Source of the DNA: Silene conica
Lineage: Eukaryota > Streptophyta > Magnoliopsida > Caryophyllales > Caryophyllaceae
Length of the DNA: 64,000 bases
Assembly: GCA_029255685.2 (NCBI GenBank)
Contig: CM055317.2
Coordinates: 23,371,001-23,435,000, forward strand
Direction: 5' to 3'
The notes under the pieces were generated by a model. It worked only from the letters and a program-made list of their open reading frames with translations. It was not told the DNA's origin and did no database searches. The translations under genes were made by a program, and so were the position numbers. This document shows positions 25,269 to 36,371 of the stretch, piece after piece (the first letter of the stretch is position 1; every line of letters starts with the position of its first letter).

Positions 25269-26830
25269 TGATACGGCTGTCGCAACCCTATCAAAGATAA
25301 CCAACTGGCTTAACTAATGTAGTAAGGAAGTCGGGATCGTATCCACAGGGAGACAGATATGAATTCTAAAAGCTAAACTAGAGTCCGTCAAGGTAACCAG
25401 ATTCTGGGGGTTTTGATTGTTTGTTTTAACTAAACTAAAAGTAGTGAAGGATGAGAGAAAAGAAAAGCGTAAACAAAGTAGTGTAAAAATAATAAGGGAG
25501 AGAAAACTAGGATAGTCGGTTCACCAATGATTGTGTAACGATAAGGGGTTTAGGTCGCAGATAAGTCGCAATTACCGGTCTAAGGGGTAGTGAAAAGGTC
25601 CTCTCGGATCGCTATTCGCCCTAGAATGCTTCTAACGGGCTCTCGCAACTTATTAGGGCACTCTAATGTTTATGACAGGTCTAACCCTCACCAGGCTTTC
25701 GATCTTAGGTCGGGGTTTACCATACGAGTAATTAGCTACGTCGACTTAACCAATTAAACACAAATAAATGCCATAATTAACAACAGAGACAAATTACCAT
25801 CAACCGTTCTAACCTAAACGAACTCCGTCACATTATCATTGGATCACCTATATCCTAGTCTAGAGAATTAGCTACGCATAAAGGAGGGAACGATTGAGAT
25901 AGAATAGATAAAGGAAAGGGAGTACATGATCGCGATAATAAAATTGCAGGATAAAACAATAGAAAGCAAGGAGTAAAGAACATGAGAATAAAAAGAACAA
26001 AGGTAGATTAAATTACCGAACGCAAATGGCAAAGTAGAGTTCTTGAAAGCTAGGAAAATGCTACTGAATGATTACTGATTACAAGTTTTCTAGAGTAAAA
26101 TCTAAGAGTAGAGATAAAAAGATAAAAGATAAAAGTGAAGATTAAAGTAAAAATTAGTCTAAAAAGAACTCAAAAATTGCTTAAAAACGAAATAGTCTGA
26201 TTCCCATTCGATGACCTAATGGGCTTAGGTTAAATTTGGGCTTCGGAAAAGAAAAACTGGTCGATCGACTTGGGAACTGGTCGATCGACTTTATTATCGA
26301 CCAAAAGTGGTCGATCGACTAAAACACTGGTCGATCGACTTAGCAATCGACCAAAACTGGTCGATCGACTAATCTGTCGAACAGATTTCCTGCAATGCGC
26401 TCTGAACTTCAAATGGCCGCCATTTCTTCGTTACTCGTGCAAATCAAGCTTTTTTGGTGGCGTTAGAAAGCTAAGAGGATAAGGTTTCACCTCCAATTAG
26501 AATCACTTGATTATCTATTGTAGAACTCAAGTTATAGCTCTTCAAAGTAGGCACTAGCAACGTGAAGCTCTTCTTTCGCTCGATAGACTTCCATTACTTC
26601 TACGCGCATTCAAGATGGTAGTAATAAGCTCCGACTCAACTCTTCTCATAAATGCATGCATAGGGACATGTTTTAGGCTTGTTTATGATCTTCTCCGGCT
26701 CATATCTGCAAATAACACATGACAAACCAAAGTAGACTATTCGGGGGACATTTGTAGTAAAATACTACGAAATAAGCATGGAAATGCTTGCTAATATGGC
26801 CTAAAAGGTTTATATAAAATACACGCATCA
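25269..26830 (-). repeat. 3' LTR of the non-autonomous element
   Basis: A 1562-bp repeat, matching 29597-30048 plus 39240-40349 on the other side. It contains five copies of a GTCGATCGAC palindrome. Confidence 0.93.
26257..26370. repeat. Array of GTCGATCGAC palindromes in the LTR
   Basis: Five copies of (C/G)TGGTCGATCGACT at spacings of 20-30 bp, with two half sites ATCGACCA between them. The second LTR carries the same array at 39776-39889. Each unit is a perfect 10-bp palindrome. Confidence 0.9.
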
Positions 26831-27496
26831 AACTTCCCCAAACCAAAGCTTTGATTGTCCCCAAGCAAAAAGTGTAACAAACAAGGACTAAAAAGATAGG
26901 AGTCAAACACGAACAAGTAATCCGTCGACTCAAACATCTAAAGCAAGTGAATCATCACTAATTGTCAAATCCTAAGGCAAACGAATCTAAACATGCTTCA
27001 TAAAGCGGTTGGACTTTGGACTTTGCAAGATTATCTAAACTGGACTCTCACGGGTCGCTCAATCGCTCAAACAAACACAAGGGAATATATAGTGCAAGAT
27101 AGGAAGAATCGAGATCACTTACCTAACTGCGACCTATAAGAACATGCATGCAATCTAACATGAATAGAGTCTCTACAACCGTACGTATGCATTCCCACAC
27201 TTTAATGACCATGACACATGCCGAGGATAGTTATGGGATATGTGAGGCTATGGGTAAGAAGGTGATGAAAATGAATTTGGCAAAAACTGGAGTTAAAAGC
27301 CAAGCTAGTAACCATGAGAACCAAATTATATATCTCTCTCAACTTCATACTCAATACATCAATACACAACAATGTAGATTGGGTGCATCCAACTCTCACT
27401 ACCTCAAAAACTTATCAGCCCCCTATAAGATACAATATACAAAAAATGGGAGTAGAAAAATTGTCAATCGACTTCTTCAACTTTTCACACATGACT

Positions 27497-27660
27497 TTTT
27501 TTTCCTTTTTTTTCTTTTTCTTTTCTTCTTTTTCTTTTTCATGCCACTTTTCTGCATTTCTCTTTTTCTCCCTTTTTTTCTCTTTTTTTTTTCATCTTTT
27601 TTCCCCTTTTTTTTTTTCTTTTGCATCTCATCTTTTCTCCTTTTTTTTTCACCCATTCTT
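27497..27660. repeat. Polypyrimidine tract
   Basis: Runs of T and TTTTTC on + (A/G-rich on the element's own strand). It produces Phe-rich or Lys-rich artefact frames. Confidence 0.85.
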
Positions 27661-28619
27661 CGTTTGACAAGATAAAGCAACCAAAATGCAAAACAGCACA
27701 TTCCCAAAATGCTACCATTACTAGCTCGGCTAGGGTGGGCAAAATCATGGATTGTAGCTATATGGGACAATAAATAGGCAAATTTGGCTTTGTGAAACTT
27801 ACGGGTAAGATGAAAAAAGGGAAACCTCTACCACATGTGTCAACAAACCGCAAACCCGAATGCATACAGGTATAAAGAAGACTGAACTCATGTTTATGCA
27901 AATTGATGTTACATGTCTCATAAGGAGTAACTACTCACTTCCCTAGATGAACCGGTCATGAATGTCACTGGTTGTAGGCTCTAATTCCTTAGAAAGTTAT
28001 TGTAGGTTGCCAGAATATCAAATCCAGTCTACTTGTCCAACATGCTTTGAAACGAGATTCGAGAAAATTGCCAAAGAACTTGCTAAAAGATGTGAAACAA
28101 TTACCTTGTTTGAGTTTTCTGACGGTTTAACAACACTGAGAAACTCCAAACTGAATCTATCTAGTATGTAAAAGCAAACGTGAGTTTTTTTTTTCTTTTG
28201 GTAATTTTAAGATGCAAGGGAAATGATAAAACAATGCATATGTAAATGAAACGTGATAACAGAAATGTAATAAAAACAATATGTAGACCAAATATGGATA
28301 CATAACCTCCCCAAACCAAACCGTACAATGTCCTCATTGTACAAAGTAAAGGAAAAGAAATGCAAACAAAAGAGAGTGAGTCAGAAACTTACAAGAATGC
28401 GCGCACCACGGACCTCCCCAAACCGAATCAGATATGGGATGGAAGTAATCAGAGACTCGATCGAGTCATTTGTCGCATCAACAAGCGATGAAGTTGCGGC
28501 TGATACTTTTCAGCTGACCAAGTGGTTACCCACGAATGCACATAATCAAAACAGCTCAGAGCCCTTAGAAGTCGGTCAAAAATCTGCGCATGTGCTACAC
28601 AAAAGCATAAGTAGCACCA

Positions 28620-29498
28620 TCAATTAATAGGAGCAAATAAAAACAAAGTGAAATATCGTATCACCTTGCTAAACTTTCTTTGACAGCTCCTATAAAAATC
28701 AACCGAATAATTCCACCCTTTAGCCGAGGGTGGAACACCAAAGCTCAAATCACAGGAAAATAGAGAGTTGGAGATCACAGAAACATTTAACAATGAAAAC
28801 ACATGAGTAGAAATAACCTGCTTAGACGGGTATTCTACGTGAGGTGGAGGAGTCCAGTGTGCAATAGGAGAAGGTGGGTAGTCATCCCAAATGCAAGGGG
28901 CGGTAAAATCAAATGTGTTAACGGGGTCACCTATAACATACTCATCTATCATATTATCATATGAGTCCCATTTGACCTCTAGACTTTCCAATCGCCCATC
29001 CTCACTCTCCTCATTGCAAGACTCGTCAAGAAAGGGATTCTCTATAGGGTCCCTCAAGTCTTCCTCACATGGTTCGATGTCTGTAAAATTGTCACAGAGA
29101 GGTTCTAGACTATCATCAAAGAAGGGATTATCAACGGAGCCTATGGTATCATTCCCTATGGTTCCATCAACGTCATTTTCATTCTGTAAAACGGTTTCTA
29201 CGGTCTCACCCATCCCCTCATCCATGTCTGACAGAAGTGAGAAAGTGGGTTTGATACTCTCAATGGCAAACCAGTCAAAGAATTCCAAAAGCTCATTGAC
29301 AGGTTTCCCACTAAAATCTCCCTTACCTATTGAGCAGAGGTAAGATCGTGTAGGGTCATTCATACCCCAGATGATAGACAAGCAAATCTGGAGGGCAGTC
29401 AAAGTTCCATAATTCAACGTATCTACCCACTCCTTGAACCTGTCTATGTAAGCACCAAATGATTCGTCTTCACCCTGTGGAAACTGGATGGAAGACAT
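28620..29498 (-). CDS. Gag-like open frame of the non-autonomous LTR element
   Basis: An uninterrupted 292-residue minus-strand frame starts about 80 nt after the primer site, where gag is expected. The first 75 residues (SFGAYIDRFKEWVDTLNYG, then GKPVNELLEFFDWFA) resemble part of a Gypsy gag core. The middle is strongly acidic with repeated NPFFDDS/NPFLDES-like motifs. The C-terminus is unlike any domain I know. No zinc knuckle is visible. The same DNA is open on + over 150 codons, but that is a shadow. It may be a short gag derivative supplying a packaging or helper-dependent role; this is inference. Confidence 0.55.
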   Translation of the reverse strand: MSSIQFPQGEDESFGAYIDRFKEWVDTLNYGTLTALQICLSIIWGMNDPTRSYLCSIGKGDFSGKPVNELLEFFDWFAIESIKPTFSLLSDMDEGMGETVETVLQNENDVDGTIGNDTIGSVDNPFFDDSLEPLCDNFTDIEPCEEDLRDPIENPFLDESCNEESEDGRLESLEVKWDSYDNMIDEYVIGDPVNTFDFTAPCIWDDYPPSPIAHWTPPPHVEYPSKQVISTHVFSLLNVSVISNSLFSCDLSFGVPPSAKGWNYSVDFYRSCQRKFSKVIRYFTLFLFAPIN

Positions 29499-30417
29499 TA
29501 AAATGGCCTCAAGGAACCGAAGTTCCTTGAGACAAAAGACAAACTAAACTAAAGGAAATAAAATATCACCGTCTCCCCGACAACGGCGCCAAAATTTGAC
29601 ACGGCTGTCGCAACCCTATCAAAGATAACCAACTGGCTTAACTAATGTAGTAAGGAAGTCGGGATCGTATCCACAGGGAGACAGATATGAATTCTAAAAG
29701 CTAAACTAGAGTCCGTCAAGGTAACCAGATTCTGGGGGTTTTGATTGTTTGTTTTAACTAAACTAAAAGTAGTGAAGGATGAGAGAAAAGAAAAGCGTAA
29801 ACAAAGTAGTGTAAAAATAATAAGGGAGAGAAAACTAGGATAGTCGGTTCACCAATGATTGTGTAACGATAAGGGGTTTAGGTCGCAGATAAGTCGCAAT
29901 TACCGGTCTAAGGGGTAGTGAAAAGGTCCTCTCGGATCGCTATTCGCCCTAGAATGCTTCTAACGGGCTCTCGCAACTTATTAGGGCACTCTAATGTTTA
30001 TGACAGGTCTAACCCTCACCAGGCTTTCGATCTTAGGTCGGGGTTTACTGTAACATCCCGTATTTTCGTGAAATCTAATTTAAGCGTTTTTAATTATTTG
30101 AAGTAATAAAATAATAATTTGATAATTTATCTCGAAAGATTTTATTTATTTAGTGAGATCCGTCTTAAGAACCTTAAGTCCTTAAGACGAATACTACTTG
30201 GCGAACTTAAACTCGAATGATAAATATCCGTTCAAGTCCGACCCATTTTATTTAAATACGGAAAGAGCAATTACTTAAACCCCTAAAAACCCCTTAAGTT
30301 GTCATATTTCATCTTCCTCACAACTCCTTTCACTGTAAACTTAATTCCTTCAAAACCTCCATTGTTACTCTCTCCTTTTCAAGCTTTTCTTTGTCATCCG
30401 TTCTTCAAATCGAGAAA

Positions 30418-30554
30418 GTAAGTACATTTTCGGAATCCTCGTTCAATTTCCAAGTCATCTACCACTTCGGTTTCTCGTTTCCATCACTTCGAAAATTCAG
30501 CCTGTTTTCATAATCCCGTTTTTGTGCTCTTAAACCGGTTTTCTTTGTTTTCAG
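30418..30554 (+). other. Putative intron in the LTR leader
   Basis: A consensus donor AAG|TAAGT-type (GTAAGT at 30418) is followed 137 nt on by a pyrimidine tract and TTTTCAG (ending 30554). The second LTR has the same at 36741-36877. The related LTR at 63169 keeps a donor and acceptor at the same relative place. No transcript evidence is available. Confidence 0.4.
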
Positions 30555-31002
30555 GCGAAGGATTTGACAACCCGGACATTGATAGCTTCATACTCGAGGA
30601 AGATCTTTAGCCGGATAAGCTTAAGAGGTGACGATAATGAGAAACTCGGCCTTTATGTGTATATTAGCATATTTGATGTGAATCTTATTTGGTTTCTGAT
30701 TTTTGTCGAAATATGATGTTAAAGGACTTAGCAACATGTTTAGGTTGATGTTGTGGTGAAGAATTCATGCTTGAATTGATTATCAAATGCTTTTAAGTAT
30801 ATTTTCAGTTTTTATCATTTTGCGACGGATACACGTATAATTCATTTGAGGATTGTTATGGGACTTGTTTTCTGATAGATTAGTAGTATTGGATGATTTA
30901 TGTTAGTGGGTAAACATTATTTGTGATGCTATCGAAGATTTGAAGTCGAATCGTGAAGTTTGTGAAAGTTTAGAAAATCACGATTTTGGTTGCAGGCTCT
31001 CT

Positions 31003-31384
31003 GAGCCGGTCGACCGACCGGCCGCCGGTCGACCGGCTGGGAGAGCATTTGTGTGTTTTGCGGATTTTTGGAAAATTAGCTTAGGACTGCCAGCCGGCCG
31101 GCCGACCGCCTGCCAACCGGCTGGTAGTCATTTTGCCTTGTGTCTTTTTCGAAAGACTTATATAGGATGGGAGCCCAGCCGGCAGACCGGCCGCCTGCCA
31201 GCCGGCTGGGAGTACATGTGGGGATGGTTTTCGTTTGAGGAGACTTGGGAAGGTCTTCCCAGCCGGCCGACCGGCTGCCTGCCGAACGGCTGGGAGGCTT
31301 TTTGTGTTGTTTTGTTCTGGAAAAGATAGAAGGAGGCTGAGGGGATTGCCAGCCGGCCGACCGGCTGCCTGCCGACCGGCTGGG
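31003..31384. repeat. Five GC-rich inverted-repeat units in the LARD LTR
   Basis: Each unit is about 38 bp, with arms of the type CCAGCCGG...CCGGCTGG and a CGACCGGC/GCCGACC interior, so each can fold into a stable hairpin. Units recur every 80-90 bp with ordinary AT-richer DNA between. The second LTR has them at 37326-37707. Confidence 0.9.
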
Positions 31385-31687
31385 AGTCCCTGAAGGCCAT
31401 TGAGTTGTTTTAAATCGTAACTTTCGAACGGTTGTTCGGTTTCTTTTGAAACTCGTTTTGTATACCTGTGACATGTATTTGAAGTCCCCGGTGTACGGGC
31501 AACGTTATATTGGGTTCGGGAATGAAGTGAGGATAGAGACCCCCCGGTCGGGTAACCGAAAGGGAAACCGGCTCTCCCTCGTCCTAGTTCCCGGAATCAA
31601 TTGTATGTTGATTAGAGGTTTAAGAAGTTAGAACTATAGGTTAGTTTCTACCTTGGATGTTAGTGGGTATATTGTTTGTCGCGTGGT

Positions 31688-32176
31688 GGGATATGTGTTA
31701 AGCTCACCTCTGGACCCACCATGTGTTTTATATGTCGCGTGACGGGATATGTGTTAAGCTCACCTCTGGACCCGTTACGTGTTTTGTTTGGGCGTGTCAG
31801 GATATGTGTTAAGCTCACCTCTGGACCTGACACGTGATCGGTTGTCGTGCACGGGATATGTGTTAAGCTCACCTCTGGACCCGTTGTGCGGTAGCTGTGT
31901 ATTGGGATATGTGTTAAGCTCACCTCTGGACCCAGTACTTGTTTGTAGCATCGGGATATGTGTTAAGCTCACCTCTGGACCCGTTGCTTTTGGATGATTA
32001 GGGATATGTGTTAAGCTCACCTCTGGACCCTTTTCATGTTGTGTAAGTTTAGGGATATGTGTTAAGCTCACCTCTGGACCCTTTACTTGAATTGTATGTT
32101 GGGATATGTGTTAAGCTCACCTCTGGACCCGACATAGTGTAGTAATGGGATATGTGTTAAGCTCACCTCTGGACCC
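31688..32176. repeat. Ten-unit array of covarying hairpins in the LARD 5' LTR
   Basis: Ten copies of a core that begins ATATGTGTTAAGC and ends CACCTCTGGA (24 nt, the same in every copy) stand at intervals of 45-56 bp. Each is flanked by arms that pair with each other but differ between units: GTGGTGGG/CCCACCAT, GTGACGGG/CCCGTTAC, GTGTCAGG/CCTGACAC, TATGTTGGG/CCCGACATA, TAGTAATGGG/CCCATTGCTA. Many changes are compensatory or G-U wobble. The spacers are otherwise unrelated. The long frames across the array on both strands are periodic artefacts. Confidence 0.93.
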
Positions 32177-32192
32177 ATTGCTAGTGTTATGA

Positions 32193-32307
32193 ATGCTTTA
32201 TCTGCTTGCCTTGATGATGGTACAGTGTCAGATATGCATGATGAGTTTACGATGCTTTATCTGCTTGCCTTGATAATGGTACAGTGTCAGATATGCATGA
32301 TGAGTTA
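32193..32307. repeat. Two-copy 59-bp direct repeat
   Basis: ATGCTTTATCTGCTTGCCTT...ATGCATGATGAGTT occurs twice in tandem with one or two differences. The second LTR has it at 38516-38630. Confidence 0.9.
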
Positions 32308-32911
32308 TGATTTGTTTACTTAGTTGTGGTTTAATCATCCAAGGCATTGGATGACTCTTAGTTCGGTTTCATAAATAATTGGATTGAAAGACCCCCCGAC
32401 TGGGTAACCAGTAGGGAAACCGGCTCTCCTTCCTATTTGTTTATGAAGTTAGTTGAGAGCCGTGCATGGTAATCGCATGTTAGTAAGAGATCAGATGATG
32501 AGTTGTTTATGCTTCACATGTTGATATATGTTGGAGTATTCTGTATTGCTTTATATGTTACGTGTTGTCACAAAAGGTGGCTAGGAGAACTCTAGTCACT
32601 CCCCACTGATTGTGGCGTACATGTTTTTCATGTATGTAGGTACATGCTGGTTGGAGATGGGTTCACGAGAGCTAGCGAGTGATGATCCTGCTGTCATCAT
32701 ACGACTTACCTTATATCGTTTAGCTGGACTCGTAGTTGTTACTTTTGTATTGGTGCCGGTAGGGATGTTCCATCCCCGGCTGATGTATTCAGTTTATGTT
32801 TCAGTTTAAGACTTCTCGCATGTTGTTTCTTCTTCTAAAAAGTTTTAATTCCGCTGCATTTTTTTGGTACTTTTATGTGTTTATATTTCCGCTTTCGCGA
32901 GGGGTTTTACA

Positions 32912-35900
32912 GTTGGTATCAGAGCATTATTGCTCCCGACGCACTCATGTAACCCCCAACCTTAACTTGACCATTTAATCGAATAATGAATGAGAGATGG
33001 GGTAGATTTAAGGACTTAAATTGTAGTCTGTTTTGTGACTGCTTTTATCAGGTTCTAACGTGTTGTTGATTGTCTTTGATTCTACTTTATTGTCTTCCAA
33101 TCGACGAACCGTGGGCTAATCCATCTGACGATGAAGACCTGAGTTCCTACCGAAGATAGAAGATTCGTGCTACTGTTGGAGAATGCTTCTAAGCCTTGAA
33201 GATACTTCTCTTTCTTCGTGCATCACCTTTTTCGATAACTCTGGATGCACATCCTTCTTTTAGAATATTTGTCTATCTTGCCTGAACAGATCTCCATATC
33301 TTTTCAGCTTAACCTTGTCGCTTGCTTTCTTAAGGTGCCCTCTAGGTAACCTTCCCTTTTATTGGATTTGGAGGAACTAGTCTTAGGATAACCGTAAGCT
33401 GTGTTATGAGAAATATTGTTATTTGAGGAATAACTTAAGAGGTATCGAGAGACATGTTTTGGTGATCCAAGGGTTTAGTTGTCTATCCAATTGGGAGAGT
33501 AAAAGTGAGAGATAGGATACTTGCTTGAAGGTGAGTTGTATACTTAATATTCGGTGGAACTTAACCTTGAGAACCTTGCTTAGATTGTGAAAATTTGTGA
33601 ATTGAAGAGCACTGTTAAGGAGTTAGACAAGATACTTGAGGATATAAAGCAACCTGAAAGAATAGGCTTAAGATGCTAATGATGATGAGTGGATGGTGAA
33701 GTGAGTTAGTATCACTTGACTTAGGCGAGTGATTGAGCTGAGGAAGACTCGTTGTTGAGGAATACGAGTCATTTGCTAATAGTGGAATACTCGAAGAGGT
33801 TATGACTTAAGCTTAGAGGAGGTGAATCACTATTTGACCCTAGGCTGCTTATTGAATCATAATGTTTATTTACTGAAAAACTTAAGAGAAATTGGAGGAT
33901 GCACCACCTGTCTGTGGATGGAATGAAGTAATTCATTGAAAGATGTAAGTTCGGAAAAACTTGATGGTTTAAAAAATTGTTATCTGGTGGACAGTAGAGT
34001 AAACAAATAGAGTGGATATAGCATATAGGGAAGATGACCTGAAAGTGTTATTGAATTGTCCTTTGAGGGACTAGCAGAGATAAGACATCTCAAACTTTTG
34101 GGAATAAGTGGTTGTATTGATGATATCGTTTAAAGTTTGGAATATTAGGGTATATAAATCCTTGGAGGAATTGTTCATGAGAACCGATAATTGAATGACT
34201 GGATTTGGGAAGTAAGAAGGGAGAACCCCATGAGAATAGTGAGAGGCCCGCACCTTAGGAGATTTCCGTAATCGTTTCTTTCATATCGCTTATCTCCTTT
34301 CCTCTCCTTTGCTTCTCCTTCTGATCTTGGCTTCAATGTTATTGGAGTCCATAGCCTAAGTTCCTTACCTTGTCATCTTGTTGTCCCTTGAGCCGTCTTC
34401 CGTTTGTCTCTCTCGAGACCTGTGTCGTGTTTATCCCTGAAGTTCGCATCTCATCTCCTCTTCTGTGAGACTTGTTCCTTTTCATTTAGAATAGTCGCGA
34501 GATCGACCTGTTCTTGGGGTAGAGATACATGCCTTGAGGAATGCTTGGTTTTGCGTTGTCAAAGTTTGGTTGAGGGAGTTGTGATACTAATAATTGGGTG
34601 ATATTGGATAGTGTGTCGTCTTGAAAGCTTCATGTTAGATGGCTAGATGTACGTGGTGATTGTGAATTTGGAAGTACCATTTGAGGATTTAAATACGATA
34701 CTTGGAGTCTTAGGTTATTTTGGAGGTACATGCTTAAGATGATGATGATGTGGTTAAATTGATGAATTATGTAAGTTAGTGCTACTTAATCTTGAGGAAT
34801 TTTTGTAATGCAGAAAGGACCACATACTTGAGGAACGAGAGTTATTGGTAACGGTGTGAGAATGTTGAGACATTTATGATTTGACTTATGGAGTTGACTG
34901 AGTGTTTGACCTTAGGTTACTTATTGAACCTCAGCGTTTACCTATTGGGATACTTAAGGAAATTTTAAGATGCCCCACTGTTAGGTCGATCGTTTTAGAT
35001 AGCTGTGGAATAATGAAAGCCTGTTGGCTTAATAATACTTCATTAGTGGTTGACAGGTAACCGTTGATGTCTGAGGTAATCATAGAGTGGAAATTTGAAA
35101 CTTGTAAGTGTCCATAAATATCAATTGAGGAATCTCGGAATATGAATGTCTAAACCTTATGGGAACTATAAGAGTGAAAATTGTTACTTCTTTGGAACTT
35201 CATTTGGGATGCATGTTGTCGGTAAGTAGTTGGAAACCAGAGGATTTAAGAGTTGTTACCTTAGTAAAGTCTCGATTTGATTGATCACCGTGATTATAAA
35301 ATTTGGGAACTTAGGATGTCAAACCTTGTGGAATGGGTTTGTCAGGATCGAACCGTTAAAATTTAAGGTTATAGGATGATGAATACCATATCTTGGGTTT
35401 GAGTATTCGTTGTTATGGTAATAGAATTCTGGTTGAAGTACTGAAAGTGCGTAGACCTTGGTCTGAAGCATGTGTATTAGGCTTCCCCCTTGAGTGAGAA
35501 ATCCTTCACCGTGGTTGAACGGATTTTAGTGTGAACTGAGTGAGAGTTTTGGAAACCTTCTTGTTGGGGAATACCTTGTTTCGTGGATGAGATAGGGGTA
35601 ATAGGAACCGCGAACCATTATGAGTCTAGAGACTACTGAAATCGCCCTTCTTGGGATATACTAGGAATCGTTGTAACGATGTTTTGATTTCGGATTGAGC
35701 GATTAGTGTACCCTTGATTCGGCAAGAGTTACCGTCGTCCTTGACCTCTAACCTGGTTGTTACATTCCTTCGATCCTTCCTCACGTGTTCTGTCACCTGT
35801 GAAACTAGAAACTCTCAATCCTTCGTGTCGAAAGTAACCTCTATGATCGTTTCTACGCTCCCGGTGACTCTTTTTGGAATTTGTTCACTATTGTTGACCC

Positions 35901-36371
35901 TAAAAGTTGTAATTTTTGGAAAATCTTAACTGTTTTGAGGATTTGGAAACTGCTCCCTCTTTTGTTGAAAGTAAATAAAGGTTGATTTTGAAGGAAATTT
36001 GATTTTAAAGAGCAGAACGTTTAACAACTATGATGGATTTCAGCGTTGACGGCCACTGTAACTTGTTATTGGAGACGTCTGATAACCTGTGATGTGCTTA
36101 TCAACATCGAATCAATCTAAATTTTGAACCTTATCGATTTAATTTTGGGACTTGTCTCAGATTTGGAACGTCGGACTCTCGAATACGTAACGAGGATCCC
36201 AACGTCCAGTGACAAGACTTGTACCTTGAACTCTTTTGCTCCTTAAAAACCTCTTGGAAGATAAGTTTTGAGTTGTCATGAACCGCTGGTTCATTTTGAA
36301 AGTTTTAGTTGTTTTCATACTTACTTCTACTTTCGAGTTTCGAGGACGAAACTTTTTGAAGATTGGGTGAT
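32912..36371 (+). other. Non-coding interior of the LARD-like element
   Basis: It starts with the primer site GTTGGTATCAGAGC (32912-32925) and ends just after TTTCGAGGACGAAACTTTTT and a short purine-rich stretch. The longest open frames are under 75 codons and show no gag, protease, reverse transcriptase or integrase motif. Confidence 0.8.

Larger units (their letters stand above)
30049..32911 (+). repeat. 5' LTR of the LARD-like element
   Basis: 2863 bp, nearly identical to 36372-39234. From left to right it holds a putative leader intron, five GC-rich inverted repeats, ten covarying hairpin units, a two-copy 59-bp repeat and a terminal GGGGTTTTACA. Confidence 0.95.

Noticed and set aside
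27148-27770. Phe-rich and Lys-rich frames
   Set aside because: These are translations of a polypyrimidine tract inside a retroelement.
28891-29343. A 150-codon plus-strand frame
   Set aside because: It is a shadow of the minus-strand gag-like frame.
30940-31474. Frames of 129 and 132 residues rich in Pro, Gly, Arg and Ser over the GC-rich units
   Set aside because: They arise from the inverted repeats and are open on both strands alike; no domain is present.
31688-31717. Hammerhead or other self-cleaving ribozyme in the hairpin units
   Set aside because: The CTGATGA and GAAA catalytic motifs are absent from the core.
31660-32071. Open frames on both strands with a repeating MSLTHIP/GELNTYP pattern, as if a repeat protein
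   Set aside because: The periodicity comes from the DNA hairpin array. Units appear in several frames, and there is no start context or domain.
31688-32176. CRISPR-like array (constant repeat, variable spacers)
   Set aside because: It lies in a plant LTR, spacers are not uniform, the flanks pair with each other rather than being independent, and there are no cas genes.
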